Shown: in pieces, positions 1 to 4,756 of the stretch
Numbering within the stretch: position 1 is the stretch's first letter
How the letters are laid out: each line of letters begins with the position of its first letter
Notes under the pieces: generated by a model
What the model was told of the DNA's origin: nothing
The model's database searches: none
Seen by the model: only the letters and a program-made list of their open reading frames with translations
Program-made: the position numbers and the translations under genes
Origin: DATJQA01 sp041169145
Lineage (GTDB): Bacteria > Patescibacteriota > Minisyncoccia > UBA6257 > 2-01-FULL-56-20
Length of the DNA stretch: 5,301 nucleotides
Direction: 5' to 3'
NCBI GenBank assembly: GCA_041169145.1
Contig: JBEEJO010000050.1
Location: 1-5,301, forward strand

Positions 1-1507
1 CATCGTCGGCGGCTCCAGCTACCCGACGGAAAAGATCGGCGAGAATGCGGTGAACTTCCGAGAGCTCGGACTGGGTTACGCGAACCTCGGCACCCTTCTC
101 ATGACCAAAGGCATGCCGTATGACTCCGAAAAAGCGCGTGCATGGGCAGGAGCCATCTCCTCGCTCCTCTCCGGCGAAGCATACCGGTATTCCGCCGTCA
201 TCGCGGGCAGAGTCGGGACATTCGCCGGCTATGCGGCGAACCGCGAGCCGATGCTGCGTGTGATCGGCAAACACCGCGACGCCTCTCGGCAGGTGCGCAC
301 GGACATCGTTGACGATGCGTCGCTCGGACGCGCATCGCAGGAGATCTGGGACGACGCGCTTCGCATCGGCGAAAAGCACGGCTATCGCAACTCGCAGGTC
401 ACGGTCATCGCACCGACCGGAACCATCGGCCTCATGATGGACTGCGACACGACCGGCGTTGAACCCGACTTCTCGCTCGTCAAGATGAAGCAATTGGTCG
501 GCGGCGGCTGGATGAAGATCGTGAACGGCGGTATCCCCCGCGCACTCCGCGCGCTAGGCTACAGCGAAAACGAGACCGCCGACATGGTGAAATGGATCGG
601 CGAGAACGGAACGATAGAGGGCGCGCCGCACATGAAGGACGAGCACCTCGCGGTATTCGACTGCGCAGTGAAACCCGCAAAAGGTGAACGCTCCATCTCA
701 TGGCGCGGCCATGTGAAGATGGTCGGCGCGGTACAGCCGTTCATCTCCGGTGCCATTTCGAAAACATTCAACATGCCGAACGAGGTGACGAAGGAAGAAA
801 TATCGGAATCGTACGTCATGGCATGGAAACTCGGCATTAAGGCATTTGCCGTCTATCGGGACGGTTCCAAGGCAACACAGCCGCTCAATACAAGCGATAC
901 GAAGAAAAGCACTACGGCCACAGCGGCGCCCACAGCGAACGCGGAACCTGCGGCGGTCACGCGACGGCGCCTCCCCACGACCCGCATCTCCGAAACACAT
1001 AAGTTCTCCATCGGCGGCCATGGCGGATTTTTGACCTACAGCACGTATGACGACGGCACGATCGCCGAGATATTCATCCGCGTCGCAAAGCAAGGCAGCA
1101 CGCTTGCGGGACTGCTCGACTCGTTCGCTATCGCCGTTTCCCTGGCGCTCCAATACGGCGTACCGCTCAAGGCATTGGCCCGCAAATTCATCCACAGCAG
1201 GTTCGAACCGGCCGGCTTCACGAAGAATCCCGACATCCAGGTCGCGACGAGCATCGTGGACTATATCTTCCGGTATCTCGCGCTCCGCTTCCTTCCCGCT
1301 GAAGATCTGGACGAGTTCGGAATGAACAGCCATACCAACGAGCCGGCAGCGCACGAGCTTCCGGAACTCCGCGAACCGTCCGCGAAGATCGTGAACGGTT
1401 TCACCGCCGCCGGAACGGTCTGCAAGAACTGCGGCGGCATGATGTTCCGCACCGGGACCTGTCTCACTTGTCTTTCGTGCGGCACATCGTCCGGAGGTTG
1501 TTCATAG
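1..1507 (+). CDS. nrdJ: Vitamin B12-dependent (class II) ribonucleotide reductase, C-terminal part
   Basis: Reduces ribonucleotides to deoxyribonucleotides in the cytoplasm, using adenosylcobalamin to start the radical reaction. The frame is open from base 2, so the gene begins upstream and 501 C-terminal residues are visible; the GTG at 50 is internal. Diagnostic stretches (fragment numbering) are LGLGYANLG near 22-30, PTGTIGLMMDCDTTGVEPD at 138-156 and GAVQPFISGAISKTFNMP at about 242-259, all typical of the class II catalytic barrel. A Thr/Ala-rich linker (about 290-326) leads to a TSCPD-type domain (about 332-431), found at the C-terminus of many NrdJ proteins. The last 28 residues hold six cysteines (474, 477, 487, 490, 493, 500): two CxxC pairs resembling a zinc ribbon, plus a GGCS tail. 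In this family the C-terminal cysteines are thought to pass electrons from thioredoxin to the active site. Stop TAG, followed directly by an intrinsic terminator. Family assignment is firm; only the N-terminus is missing. Confidence 0.96.
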   Translation, partial: IVGGSSYPTEKIGENAVNFRELGLGYANLGTLLMTKGMPYDSEKARAWAGAISSLLSGEAYRYSAVIAGRVGTFAGYAANREPMLRVIGKHRDASRQVRTDIVDDASLGRASQEIWDDALRIGEKHGYRNSQVTVIAPTGTIGLMMDCDTTGVEPDFSLVKMKQLVGGGWMKIVNGGIPRALRALGYSENETADMVKWIGENGTIEGAPHMKDEHLAVFDCAVKPAKGERSISWRGHVKMVGAVQPFISGAISKTFNMPNEVTKEEISESYVMAWKLGIKAFAVYRDGSKATQPLNTSDTKKSTTATAAPTANAEPAAVTRRRLPTTRISETHKFSIGGHGGFLTYSTYDDGTIAEIFIRVAKQGSTLAGLLDSFAIAVSLALQYGVPLKALARKFIHSRFEPAGFTKNPDIQVATSIVDYIFRYLALRFLPAEDLDEFGMNSHTNEPAAHELPELREPSAKIVNGFTAAGTVCKNCGGMMFRTGTCLTCLSCGTSSGGCS

Positions 1508-1532
1508 CTTCGCGTCGCGACAGTAAAAAGAG

Positions 1533-1562
1533 AAAAAGCCGGCATTCGCTTGCCGGCTTTTT
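1533..1562 (+). terminator. Intrinsic terminator after nrdJ
   Basis: Perfect 12-bp inverted repeat: AAAAAGCCGGCA (1533-1544), six-base loop TTCGCT, TGCCGGCTTTTT (1551-1562). The stem is GC-rich in the middle and ends in five T residues, the standard Rho-independent form. It begins 25 bases after the nrdJ stop. The A-tract on the 5' side means it could also act on the opposite strand, but no minus-strand gene converges on it. It ends just 5 bases before the -10 box of the next gene. Confidence 0.93.
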
Positions 1563-1564
1563 CA

Positions 1565-1573
1565 TGCTACTAT
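1565..1573 (+). promoter_or_regulatory. Extended -10 promoter for the ABC transporter operon
   Basis: TG-C-TACTAT forms an extended -10 element (TG at 1565-1566, hexamer 1568-1573, 4 of 6 matches to TATAAT). It ends 9 bases before the ATG at 1583. Transcription starting about 7 bases past the hexamer would give a leader of 0-3 bases. A -35 box at normal spacing would lie in the loop of the preceding terminator (1545-1550, TTCGCT), which matches poorly. No Shine-Dalgarno sequence precedes the ATG, in keeping with leaderless translation. Start site inferred. Confidence 0.5.
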
Positions 1574-1582
1574 AGGCCGAAC

Positions 1583-2887
1583 ATGGCCATCCGGTCGAAG
1601 AATCATCGTATCGCCCGCACGATCCTCGCCTTCCGGTTGGGACTTTTTTTGGCGGTCAGACAAGTACGGCGCGCAAATCCCTGGACAACAGCTCTGGTTA
1701 TTTCCATCATGACGCTCACGTTTCTGAATCTCGTCGTTGTTTCCGGGATACTCATCGGCCTCATCTCCGGCTCGTTCATCCAATTCCGCGATAGCTACTC
1801 GGGCGATGTCCTTATCACGCCGACATCCGGGCGGGATTATATCGAGAACTCTCCCGCACTCGTCGCATTCCTCAAAGGTTACCCCGAGGTTAAGGCCATC
1901 GCCCCACGGCACGGCGCAATGGTGCAGATCCTGGGAACATTGAACGATCTCCCTGAACAGAACGAGCGACCGAACCGCAGCGCGATACGGTTGAGCGGTA
2001 TCGATATCGCGCAGGAAGAGGAGATCACGCGCTTCTCGCGGTTCGTGCAATACGGGGAGATGCTGAAGCAGGACGAAGAAGGATATGTCCTGATCGGCGC
2101 AAATATGCTGAAACAATACTCATCCTTCGCCGATGCGGACATTCCCGGATTGGACCTTTTGAAGGATGTCGGGGTCGGAAGCCGTATCCGCATCATCCTT
2201 GCACGGAAAGATGGCGACCCCATCGTGAAAGAAGTAACGGTGAAAGGTATCGTGAAAAGCAAAGTGGACCAGATATCCACGCGGATGTTCATGGTGGACC
2301 GGGAACTTGCCCGTCTCCTGCCCGCGAATAAGGAACAGCTCCAGGAGATCGCCGTAAAGACCGACCCCGCGTACGCGCCCGAACTCGTTGCCCAGCTCAA
2401 ACGGTTCATGGGCTCGAACGAAGCGCGCATCCAGACGTCTGCCGAAGCCATTCCTTCTTTTCTGCGGGATATTGAGACCACGATGGGCATGCTTGGGAAC
2501 GCCATTTCATCCATCGCGCTCGTCGTCGCCTCCATCACCATCTTCATTGTCATATTCATCAACGCCATCACGCGCCGCAAGTTCATCGGCATCCTCAAAG
2601 GCATCGGCGTGGACTCGCTGGCGATAGAGATCGCCTATGTCATGCAGGCGCTCTTCTACGCGCTCGTGGGAAGCGCGCTCGGCGCGCTCATCGTCTATGG
2701 CCTGCTCGAGCCGTATCTTGCAAAGAACCCGATAGACTTTCCGTTCAGCGACGGCATCCTTGTCGTGCCATGGGACGGCACGGCAATCCGCACCGGCGTC
2801 CTCCTTATCGCCACGTTCCTTGCGGGATACATCCCCTCCCGCCTCATTACGCGCCAGAACACGCTGGATGCTATTTTGAACCGCTAA
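1583..2887 (+). CDS. ABC transporter permease, FtsX/MacB-like
   Basis: Membrane subunit of a type VII (MacB/LolCE/FtsX-like) ABC system, 434 aa, in the usual range for such permeases. Topology read from the sequence: cytoplasmic basic N-terminus; TM1 about 36-60; a large extracytoplasmic domain about 61-307, matching the MacB periplasmic core type; then TM2 about 308-329, TM3 about 350-374 and TM4 about 400-418. After TM2 comes RRKFIGILKGIGV (331-343), the cytoplasmic coupling segment conserved in FtsX-like permeases. The end, YIPSRLITRQNTLDAILNR, matches the usual family C-terminus. ATG at 1583 is chosen because an in-frame TTG at 1550 lies inside the terminator hairpin and would add residues unlike the family. 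Forms an operon with the ATPase 11 bases downstream. Substrate unknown: families with this fold move lipoproteins, peptides or antibiotics, or only transmit force. No adaptor (HlyD-like) gene is adjacent. Confidence 0.9.
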   Translation: MAIRSKNHRIARTILAFRLGLFLAVRQVRRANPWTTALVISIMTLTFLNLVVVSGILIGLISGSFIQFRDSYSGDVLITPTSGRDYIENSPALVAFLKGYPEVKAIAPRHGAMVQILGTLNDLPEQNERPNRSAIRLSGIDIAQEEEITRFSRFVQYGEMLKQDEEGYVLIGANMLKQYSSFADADIPGLDLLKDVGVGSRIRIILARKDGDPIVKEVTVKGIVKSKVDQISTRMFMVDRELARLLPANKEQLQEIAVKTDPAYAPELVAQLKRFMGSNEARIQTSAEAIPSFLRDIETTMGMLGNAISSIALVVASITIFIVIFINAITRRKFIGILKGIGVDSLAIEIAYVMQALFYALVGSALGALIVYGLLEPYLAKNPIDFPFSDGILVVPWDGTAIRTGVLLIATFLAGYIPSRLITRQNTLDAILNR

Positions 2888-2898
2888 AGCTCACCACT

Positions 2899-3606
2899 AT
2901 GATCCGCGCAGACAACATCGTAAAAATTTTCAAGAGTGGAGACAAAGAGCTCCGCGCCCTGAAAGGCGTGAGTTTTACCATCGGCTCGGGCGAATTCGTT
3001 TCGATCATCGGCCGTTCCGGTTCAGGGAAAAGCACTTTGCTCTACCAGCTTGGCCTCCTGGACCATCCGACGAGCGGCAAAGTATTCTTGGACAACACCG
3101 AAGTCACGGCGCTCGGGAAAGCGGAGCGCACGGCGATACGCCTGAACGATCTGGGGTATGTGTTTCAGGACTATGCCCTCGTTCCCGACCTCACGGCGTT
3201 CGAAAACGTGCTTGTGCCGCTTCTTATGCAAGGACTCACGAACGGCGACGCGAAACGAAAAGCCGTGCAAGCTCTCGAACGCGTCGGTCTCGGCGAACGG
3301 CTCGGGAATGTGCCGAGCAAACTCTCGGGCGGCGAACAGCAGCGCGTCTCCATCGCTCGCGCCATTGCGCACGATCCGAAGATCCTCTTCGCGGACGAAC
3401 CGACGGCGAACCTGGACAACGATACGTCGCTCACCATCCTCAAGATATTCGAAGAACTCCACCGGAGCGGCCAGACCATCATTATGGTCACGCATGAGCC
3501 CGAATATGCCAAGATGTCCGACCGCACCCTATCGCTCTTTGACGGCGAAGTGGTGAAGGACGAAAAACATGCGCACAAAGCGGTAGAACAGCACGCCAGC
3601 GGATAA
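2899..3606 (+). CDS. ABC transporter ATP-binding protein, LolD/MacB type
   Basis: Cytoplasmic ATPase that powers the permease encoded just upstream; 235 aa, the normal length for a stand-alone LolD-like subunit. All nucleotide-binding motifs are intact: Walker A GRSGSGKST (38-46), Q-loop Gln90 in VFQDYALVPDLTAFENV (the LolD/MacB/FtsE subgroup pattern), signature LSGGEQQR (142-149), Walker B ILFADEPT (162-169, catalytic Glu167), D-loop NLD (171-173) and switch His199. The start at 2899 fits the family N-terminus (MIRADNIVKIFKSG). The longer in-frame ORF would extend from 2770 inside the permease gene in another frame. The 11-base gap to the permease stop holds no recognisable Shine-Dalgarno sequence, so translation may depend on coupling to the upstream gene. 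The charged C-terminal tail (KDEKHAHKAVEQHASG) is not part of the core domain. No terminator is visible after the TAA; transcripts could run on toward the tRNA. Confidence 0.95.
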   Translation: MIRADNIVKIFKSGDKELRALKGVSFTIGSGEFVSIIGRSGSGKSTLLYQLGLLDHPTSGKVFLDNTEVTALGKAERTAIRLNDLGYVFQDYALVPDLTAFENVLVPLLMQGLTNGDAKRKAVQALERVGLGERLGNVPSKLSGGEQQRVSIARAIAHDPKILFADEPTANLDNDTSLTILKIFEELHRSGQTIIMVTHEPEYAKMSDRTLSLFDGEVVKDEKHAHKAVEQHASG

Positions 3607-3609
3607 GAG

Positions 3610-3638
3610 TTGAAACACGAGAAAACGGCTGGTATACT
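3610..3638 (+). promoter_or_regulatory. Strong sigma70-type promoter for tRNA-Asn
   Basis: TTGAAA at 3610-3615 (5 of 6 to TTGACA), 17-base spacer, TATACT at 3633-3638 (5 of 6 to TATAAT), with a TGG extension directly before the -10 box. Spacing is optimal. The -35 starts only 4 bases after the ATPase stop codon. Expected transcription start near 3645, about 35 bases before the mature tRNA. This is the best promoter in the window and fits a stable-RNA gene. Confidence 0.8.
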
Positions 3639-3640
3639 CA

Positions 3641-3661
3641 CCCCGTATTCCGATACGCGGG
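3641..3661 (+). other. Hairpin in the tRNA-Asn 5' leader
   Basis: CCC (3641-3643) plus CGTAT (3644-3648), loop TCCG, ATACG (3653-3657), a bulged C, then GGG (3659-3661): eight base pairs with one bulge. It overlaps the predicted start of the tRNA transcript (near 3645), so only part of it may be in the RNA. It may be a processing feature or chance; it has no T-tract, so it is not a terminator. Confidence 0.35.
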
Positions 3662-3679
3662 ATACACGCGACATCGCAT

Positions 3680-3751
3680 TCCGGCGTAGCTCAATGGTAG
3701 AGCGGCTCCCTGTTAAGGAGATGGTTCCAGGTTCGAGTCCTGGCGCCGGAG
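3680..3751 (+). tRNA. tRNA-Asn (anticodon GTT)
   Basis: Complete 72-base cloverleaf. Acceptor stem TCCGGCG / CGCCGGA (7 perfect pairs); D arm GCTC-AATGGTA-GAGC; anticodon stem GCTCC/GGAGA, with one G-A mismatch at the outer pair (27-43); loop CTGTTAA with anticodon GTT at 3712-3714; five-base variable loop; T arm CCAGG-TTCGAGT-CCTGG; discriminator G73 at 3751. GTT reads AAC and AAU. Acceptor start T and discriminator G agree with bacterial tRNA-Asn such as that of E. coli. CCA is not encoded: the next bases are CAA, so the tail must be added by nucleotidyltransferase. Its last 14 bases and the next four are duplicated at 4091-4108. Confidence 0.97.
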
Positions 3752-3755
3752 CAAA
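3738..3755 (+). repeat. 18-base direct repeat, copy 1 (tRNA-Asn 3' end)
   Basis: TCCTGGCGCCGGAGCAAA covers the 3' T-stem, the 3' acceptor strand, the discriminator base and four flanking bases. An identical copy is at 4091-4108, 353 bases away. The 3' end of a tRNA gene is the classic attachment site for site-specific integration; here it would be the attL-like end. The role as an attachment site is inferred, since no integrase gene is seen. Confidence 0.75.
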
Positions 3756-3756
3756 G

Positions 3757-3762
3757 TTTAAT
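3757..3762 (+). promoter_or_regulatory. Possible -10 box for the 64-aa gene
   Basis: TTTAAT (5 of 6 to TATAAT) ends 11 bases before the ATG at 3774, which would give a leader of about 4 bases. The spacing resembles other near-leaderless promoters in this window. There is no TG extension and no clear -35, and it lies 6 bases after the tRNA, so the gene could also be read from the tRNA promoter. It sits inside an 11-base palindrome, GTTTA-A-TAAAC (3756-3766). Confidence 0.35.
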
Positions 3763-3773
3763 AAACCTAGTTA

Positions 3774-3968
3774 ATGCACAAGAAACTGACAGCTCCTTCT
3801 TTCGTTTTCAACATACTCCTCGGTGCTTTTATGTTTGTGTTTGGTGAGGCCGACGACAGCCCTGGAGCACAACTACTTGGACTCATAGCGGTTGTTATTG
3901 GCGTGGTTGGCTTAATTACTTTATTGAGAAGCAAGCATACATCAAATTCTTCTTCTGAAATTGGCTAG
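3774..3968 (+). CDS. Small two-helix membrane protein, 64 aa (paralogue A)
   Basis: I do not recognise a named function. The protein is a hydrophobic hairpin: TM1 about 10-24, a short acidic turn GEADDSPGAQ (25-34), TM2 about 35-51, then a polar tail rich in Ser and Lys. It is a clear paralogue of the 58-aa protein at 4150: across the 39-residue core (starting at Phe10 here) I count 27 identities, and most differences are conservative. Many codon differences are synonymous, so both copies look constrained at protein level. It starts 22 bases after the tRNA-Asn gene and sits between the two copies of the tRNA tail, so it may belong to an inserted or duplicated module. Hand-counted GC is 84 of 195 (43%), well below the ABC genes. 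No Shine-Dalgarno precedes the ATG. A weak CCAAC/GTTGG hairpin (3971-3987) follows the stop but lacks a T-tract. Confidence 0.8.
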   Translation: MHKKLTAPSFVFNILLGAFMFVFGEADDSPGAQLLGLIAVVIGVVGLITLLRSKHTSNSSSEIG

Positions 3969-4034
3969 CACCAACTCAAAAGGTTGGAATGCGGTTGTAT
4001 GGATTATTAATAAAATAGGTTCCAAGGAGGGGGC

Positions 4035-4058
4035 CGGGGAACCGCGTTCGGTTCCCCG
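4035..4058 (+). other. GC-rich stem-loop before the second tRNA-tail copy
   Basis: A perfect 10-bp stem, CGGGGAACCG (4035-4044) with CGGTTCCCCG (4049-4058), closed by the four-base loop CGTT. It sits in a GC-rich stretch (42 of 60 bases at 4021-4080) next to an AT-rich patch that includes a possible -10 box TAAAAT (4011-4016). GGTTCC at 4018-4023 could pair instead with GGAACC at 4038-4043, so two exclusive folds are possible. No T-tract follows, so a simple terminator is unlikely. It may be a REP-like element, a structured leader or part of a mobile end. Confidence 0.6.
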
Positions 4059-4090
4059 TGAAGGAGTGAGCGAAGCGGGCGCGTGAGATA

Positions 4091-4108
4091 TCCTGGCGCC
4101 GGAGCAAA
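4091..4108 (+). repeat. 18-base direct repeat, copy 2 (duplicated tRNA-Asn 3' end)
   Basis: Identical to 3738-3755, including the four bases beyond the tRNA (CAAA). No intact tRNA surrounds it: the 5' acceptor strand, D arm and anticodon arm are absent upstream. It stands 41 bases before the second small membrane-protein gene, as copy 1 stands 18 bases before the first. This is the attR-like end of a putative 353-base module, or the scar of a tandem duplication. Confidence 0.75.
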
Positions 4109-4134
4109 CTCCCATTCATCAACCCGCACAGCCG

Positions 4135-4143
4135 TGGTAGTAT
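4135..4143 (+). promoter_or_regulatory. Extended -10 promoter for the 58-aa gene
   Basis: TGG-TAGTAT: a TG extension plus TAGTAT at 4138-4143 (4 of 6 to TATAAT). The hexamer is followed by six bases and then the ATG at 4150, so a start at the normal distance falls on the A of the start codon: a leaderless mRNA. A -35 at 17-base spacing would be TTCATC (4115-4120), a weak match. No Shine-Dalgarno is present. Confidence 0.6.
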
Positions 4144-4149
4144 TTTTCT

Positions 4150-4326
4150 ATGAAACACATCGGGCTGTTGGGCTTCGTGCTCACAATAATATTCGGTGCG
4201 TATATGTTCGTCTATGGTGAATATGATGATAGTCCCGGAGGGCAGCTGATGGGACTCTTGGCAGTTGTTATCGGTATTGTCGGTGTGATAAAGAGAAAAA
4301 GAAAGCTTCCGAGCCAAAGGTATTAG
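4150..4326 (+). CDS. Small two-helix membrane protein, 58 aa (paralogue B)
   Basis: Function not recognised. Reads MKHIGLLGFVLT at the start, TM1 about 4-22, acidic turn GEYDDSPGGQ (23-32), TM2 about 33-47, then a very basic tail (KRKRK, 48-52) expected to stay in the cytoplasm. Positive charge at both ends suggests both termini face inward with the acidic loop outside. It shares 27 of 39 core residues with paralogue A at 3774, including GE.DDSPG.QL and AVVIG. The start is supported by the leaderless-type promoter ending 6 bases upstream and by alignment with paralogue A. The stop TAG is followed after two bases by the ATG of the 110-aa gene, so the two are probably one transcript. GC is 80 of 177 (45%). 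A minus-strand ORF over this interval is judged a shadow. Confidence 0.8.
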   Translation: MKHIGLLGFVLTIIFGAYMFVYGEYDDSPGGQLMGLLAVVIGIVGVIKRKRKLPSQRY

Positions 4327-4328
4327 AT

Positions 4329-4661
4329 ATGAATATTTCAAGGAAAAAATTCGTTCTCCTCTTCCTCGTTTCCGCGTTCGTTTTTATGTTCATCTCGAAC
4401 GCGCTTTTTGGAACAGACGCCCGGGTCTTTCCTCAGCCGCCCGAGTCTTGGCTGGGAACGGACCCACAAACAGGCTGGAAGAGTGCCGGGTATAAAATTC
4501 TATTGCCTATCAAAATGATGTTGATAGGGCCCATGCTTACCACTGGCAACTTCTTGCGAGAAGATCCGCCACCTCCGTTTGTTGCCGCCGTGTTTATTCT
4601 CTATTGGTCTGTCCTCGCTTTGGCTATTCATTATCTTCTCGGTAAAAGAAAACGCTCTTAA
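4329..4661 (+). CDS. Hypothetical membrane protein, 110 aa
   Basis: Not recognised. TM1 about 7-27 after a basic MNISRKK start (a signal-anchor look, no lipoprotein Cys), a middle part with Pro, Trp and Gly (about 28-55), a hydrophobic patch around 57-72 that may be membrane-associated, a proline run (PPPP) before a second clear helix about 84-104, and a basic end GKRKRS. The N-in/C-in arrangement is inferred from positive charges at both ends. It begins two bases after the 58-aa gene stops; AAAGG at 4316-4320, 8 bases before the ATG, is one of the few plausible Shine-Dalgarno sites here, as expected for an internal operon gene. Sampled GC is 45-52%, below the flanking large genes. It may be a partner of the small membrane protein upstream, but only gene order supports that. 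Confidence 0.7.
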   Translation: MNISRKKFVLLFLVSAFVFMFISNALFGTDARVFPQPPESWLGTDPQTGWKSAGYKILLPIKMMLIGPMLTTGNFLREDPPPPFVAAVFILYWSVLALAIHYLLGKRKRS

Positions 4662-4668
4662 CGAGCCC

Positions 4669-4720
4669 TTGCGAAGCCGGGAGCACCGCCTGCCTGGTGC
4701 TATCGCTGGCGCATTCGCAA
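4669..4720 (+). other. Nested stem-loop between the 110-aa gene and the SdpI-like gene
   Basis: Outer stem TTGCGAA (4669-4675) / TTCGCAA (4714-4720), an inner GCC/GGC (4676-4678 / 4708-4710), and an apical stem AGCACC (4682-4687) / GGTGCT (4696-4701). It begins 7 bases after the TAA of the 110-aa gene. With no T-tract it is not a standard intrinsic terminator; it may stabilise the upstream mRNA's 3' end or be a palindromic repeat element. Confidence 0.45.
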
Positions 4721-4734
4721 AATGAGAAACGCGG

Positions 4735-4745
4735 TATACTATACT
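4735..4745 (+). promoter_or_regulatory. Overlapping -10 boxes for the SdpI-like gene
   Basis: Two overlapping TATACT hexamers (4735-4740 and 4740-4745, each 5 of 6 to TATAAT) share one T. The second ends 11 bases before the ATG at 4757, giving a leader of about 4-5 bases; the first would give about 10. TATACT is the same hexamer as in the tRNA promoter. No clear -35 and no Shine-Dalgarno. Confidence 0.6.
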
Positions 4746-4756
4746 CTGTGGGCCAT

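Noticed and set aside
698..1354. 218-aa minus-strand ORF opposite nrdJ
   Set aside because: It lies wholly antisense to a strongly conserved NrdJ reading frame, is Arg-rich, has no recognisable domain and arises from the GC bias of the coding strand.
1550..1582. Upstream TTG start for the permease
   Set aside because: The codon falls inside the terminator hairpin and upstream of the -10 box, so it would not be on the transcript; the ATG at 1583 fits better.
2770..2898. N-terminal extension of the ATPase into the permease gene
   Set aside because: The extra 43 residues overlap conserved permease sequence in another frame and do not resemble ABC ATPases; the ATG at 2899 matches the family start.
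3756..3766. Palindrome GTTTA-A-TAAAC after the tRNA as an operator or terminator
   Set aside because: Only five AT-rich pairs around a single central base; too short to form a stable hairpin and not repeated elsewhere in the window.
3971..3987. CCAAC/GTTGG hairpin as a terminator for the 64-aa gene
   Set aside because: Five to six pairs with no T-tract after it; too weak to call.
3738..4108. CRISPR array or insertion sequence as explanation for the repeat
   Set aside because: Only two copies 353 bases apart, no regular spacers, no terminal inverted repeats flanking a transposase and no transposase ORF.
3976..4341. 121-aa minus-strand ORF covering the hairpin and the 58-aa gene
   Set aside because: The + strand here encodes a protein clearly homologous to the 64-aa neighbour with mostly synonymous differences; the minus frame crosses the hairpin and the tRNA-tail repeat and shows no domain or membrane pattern.
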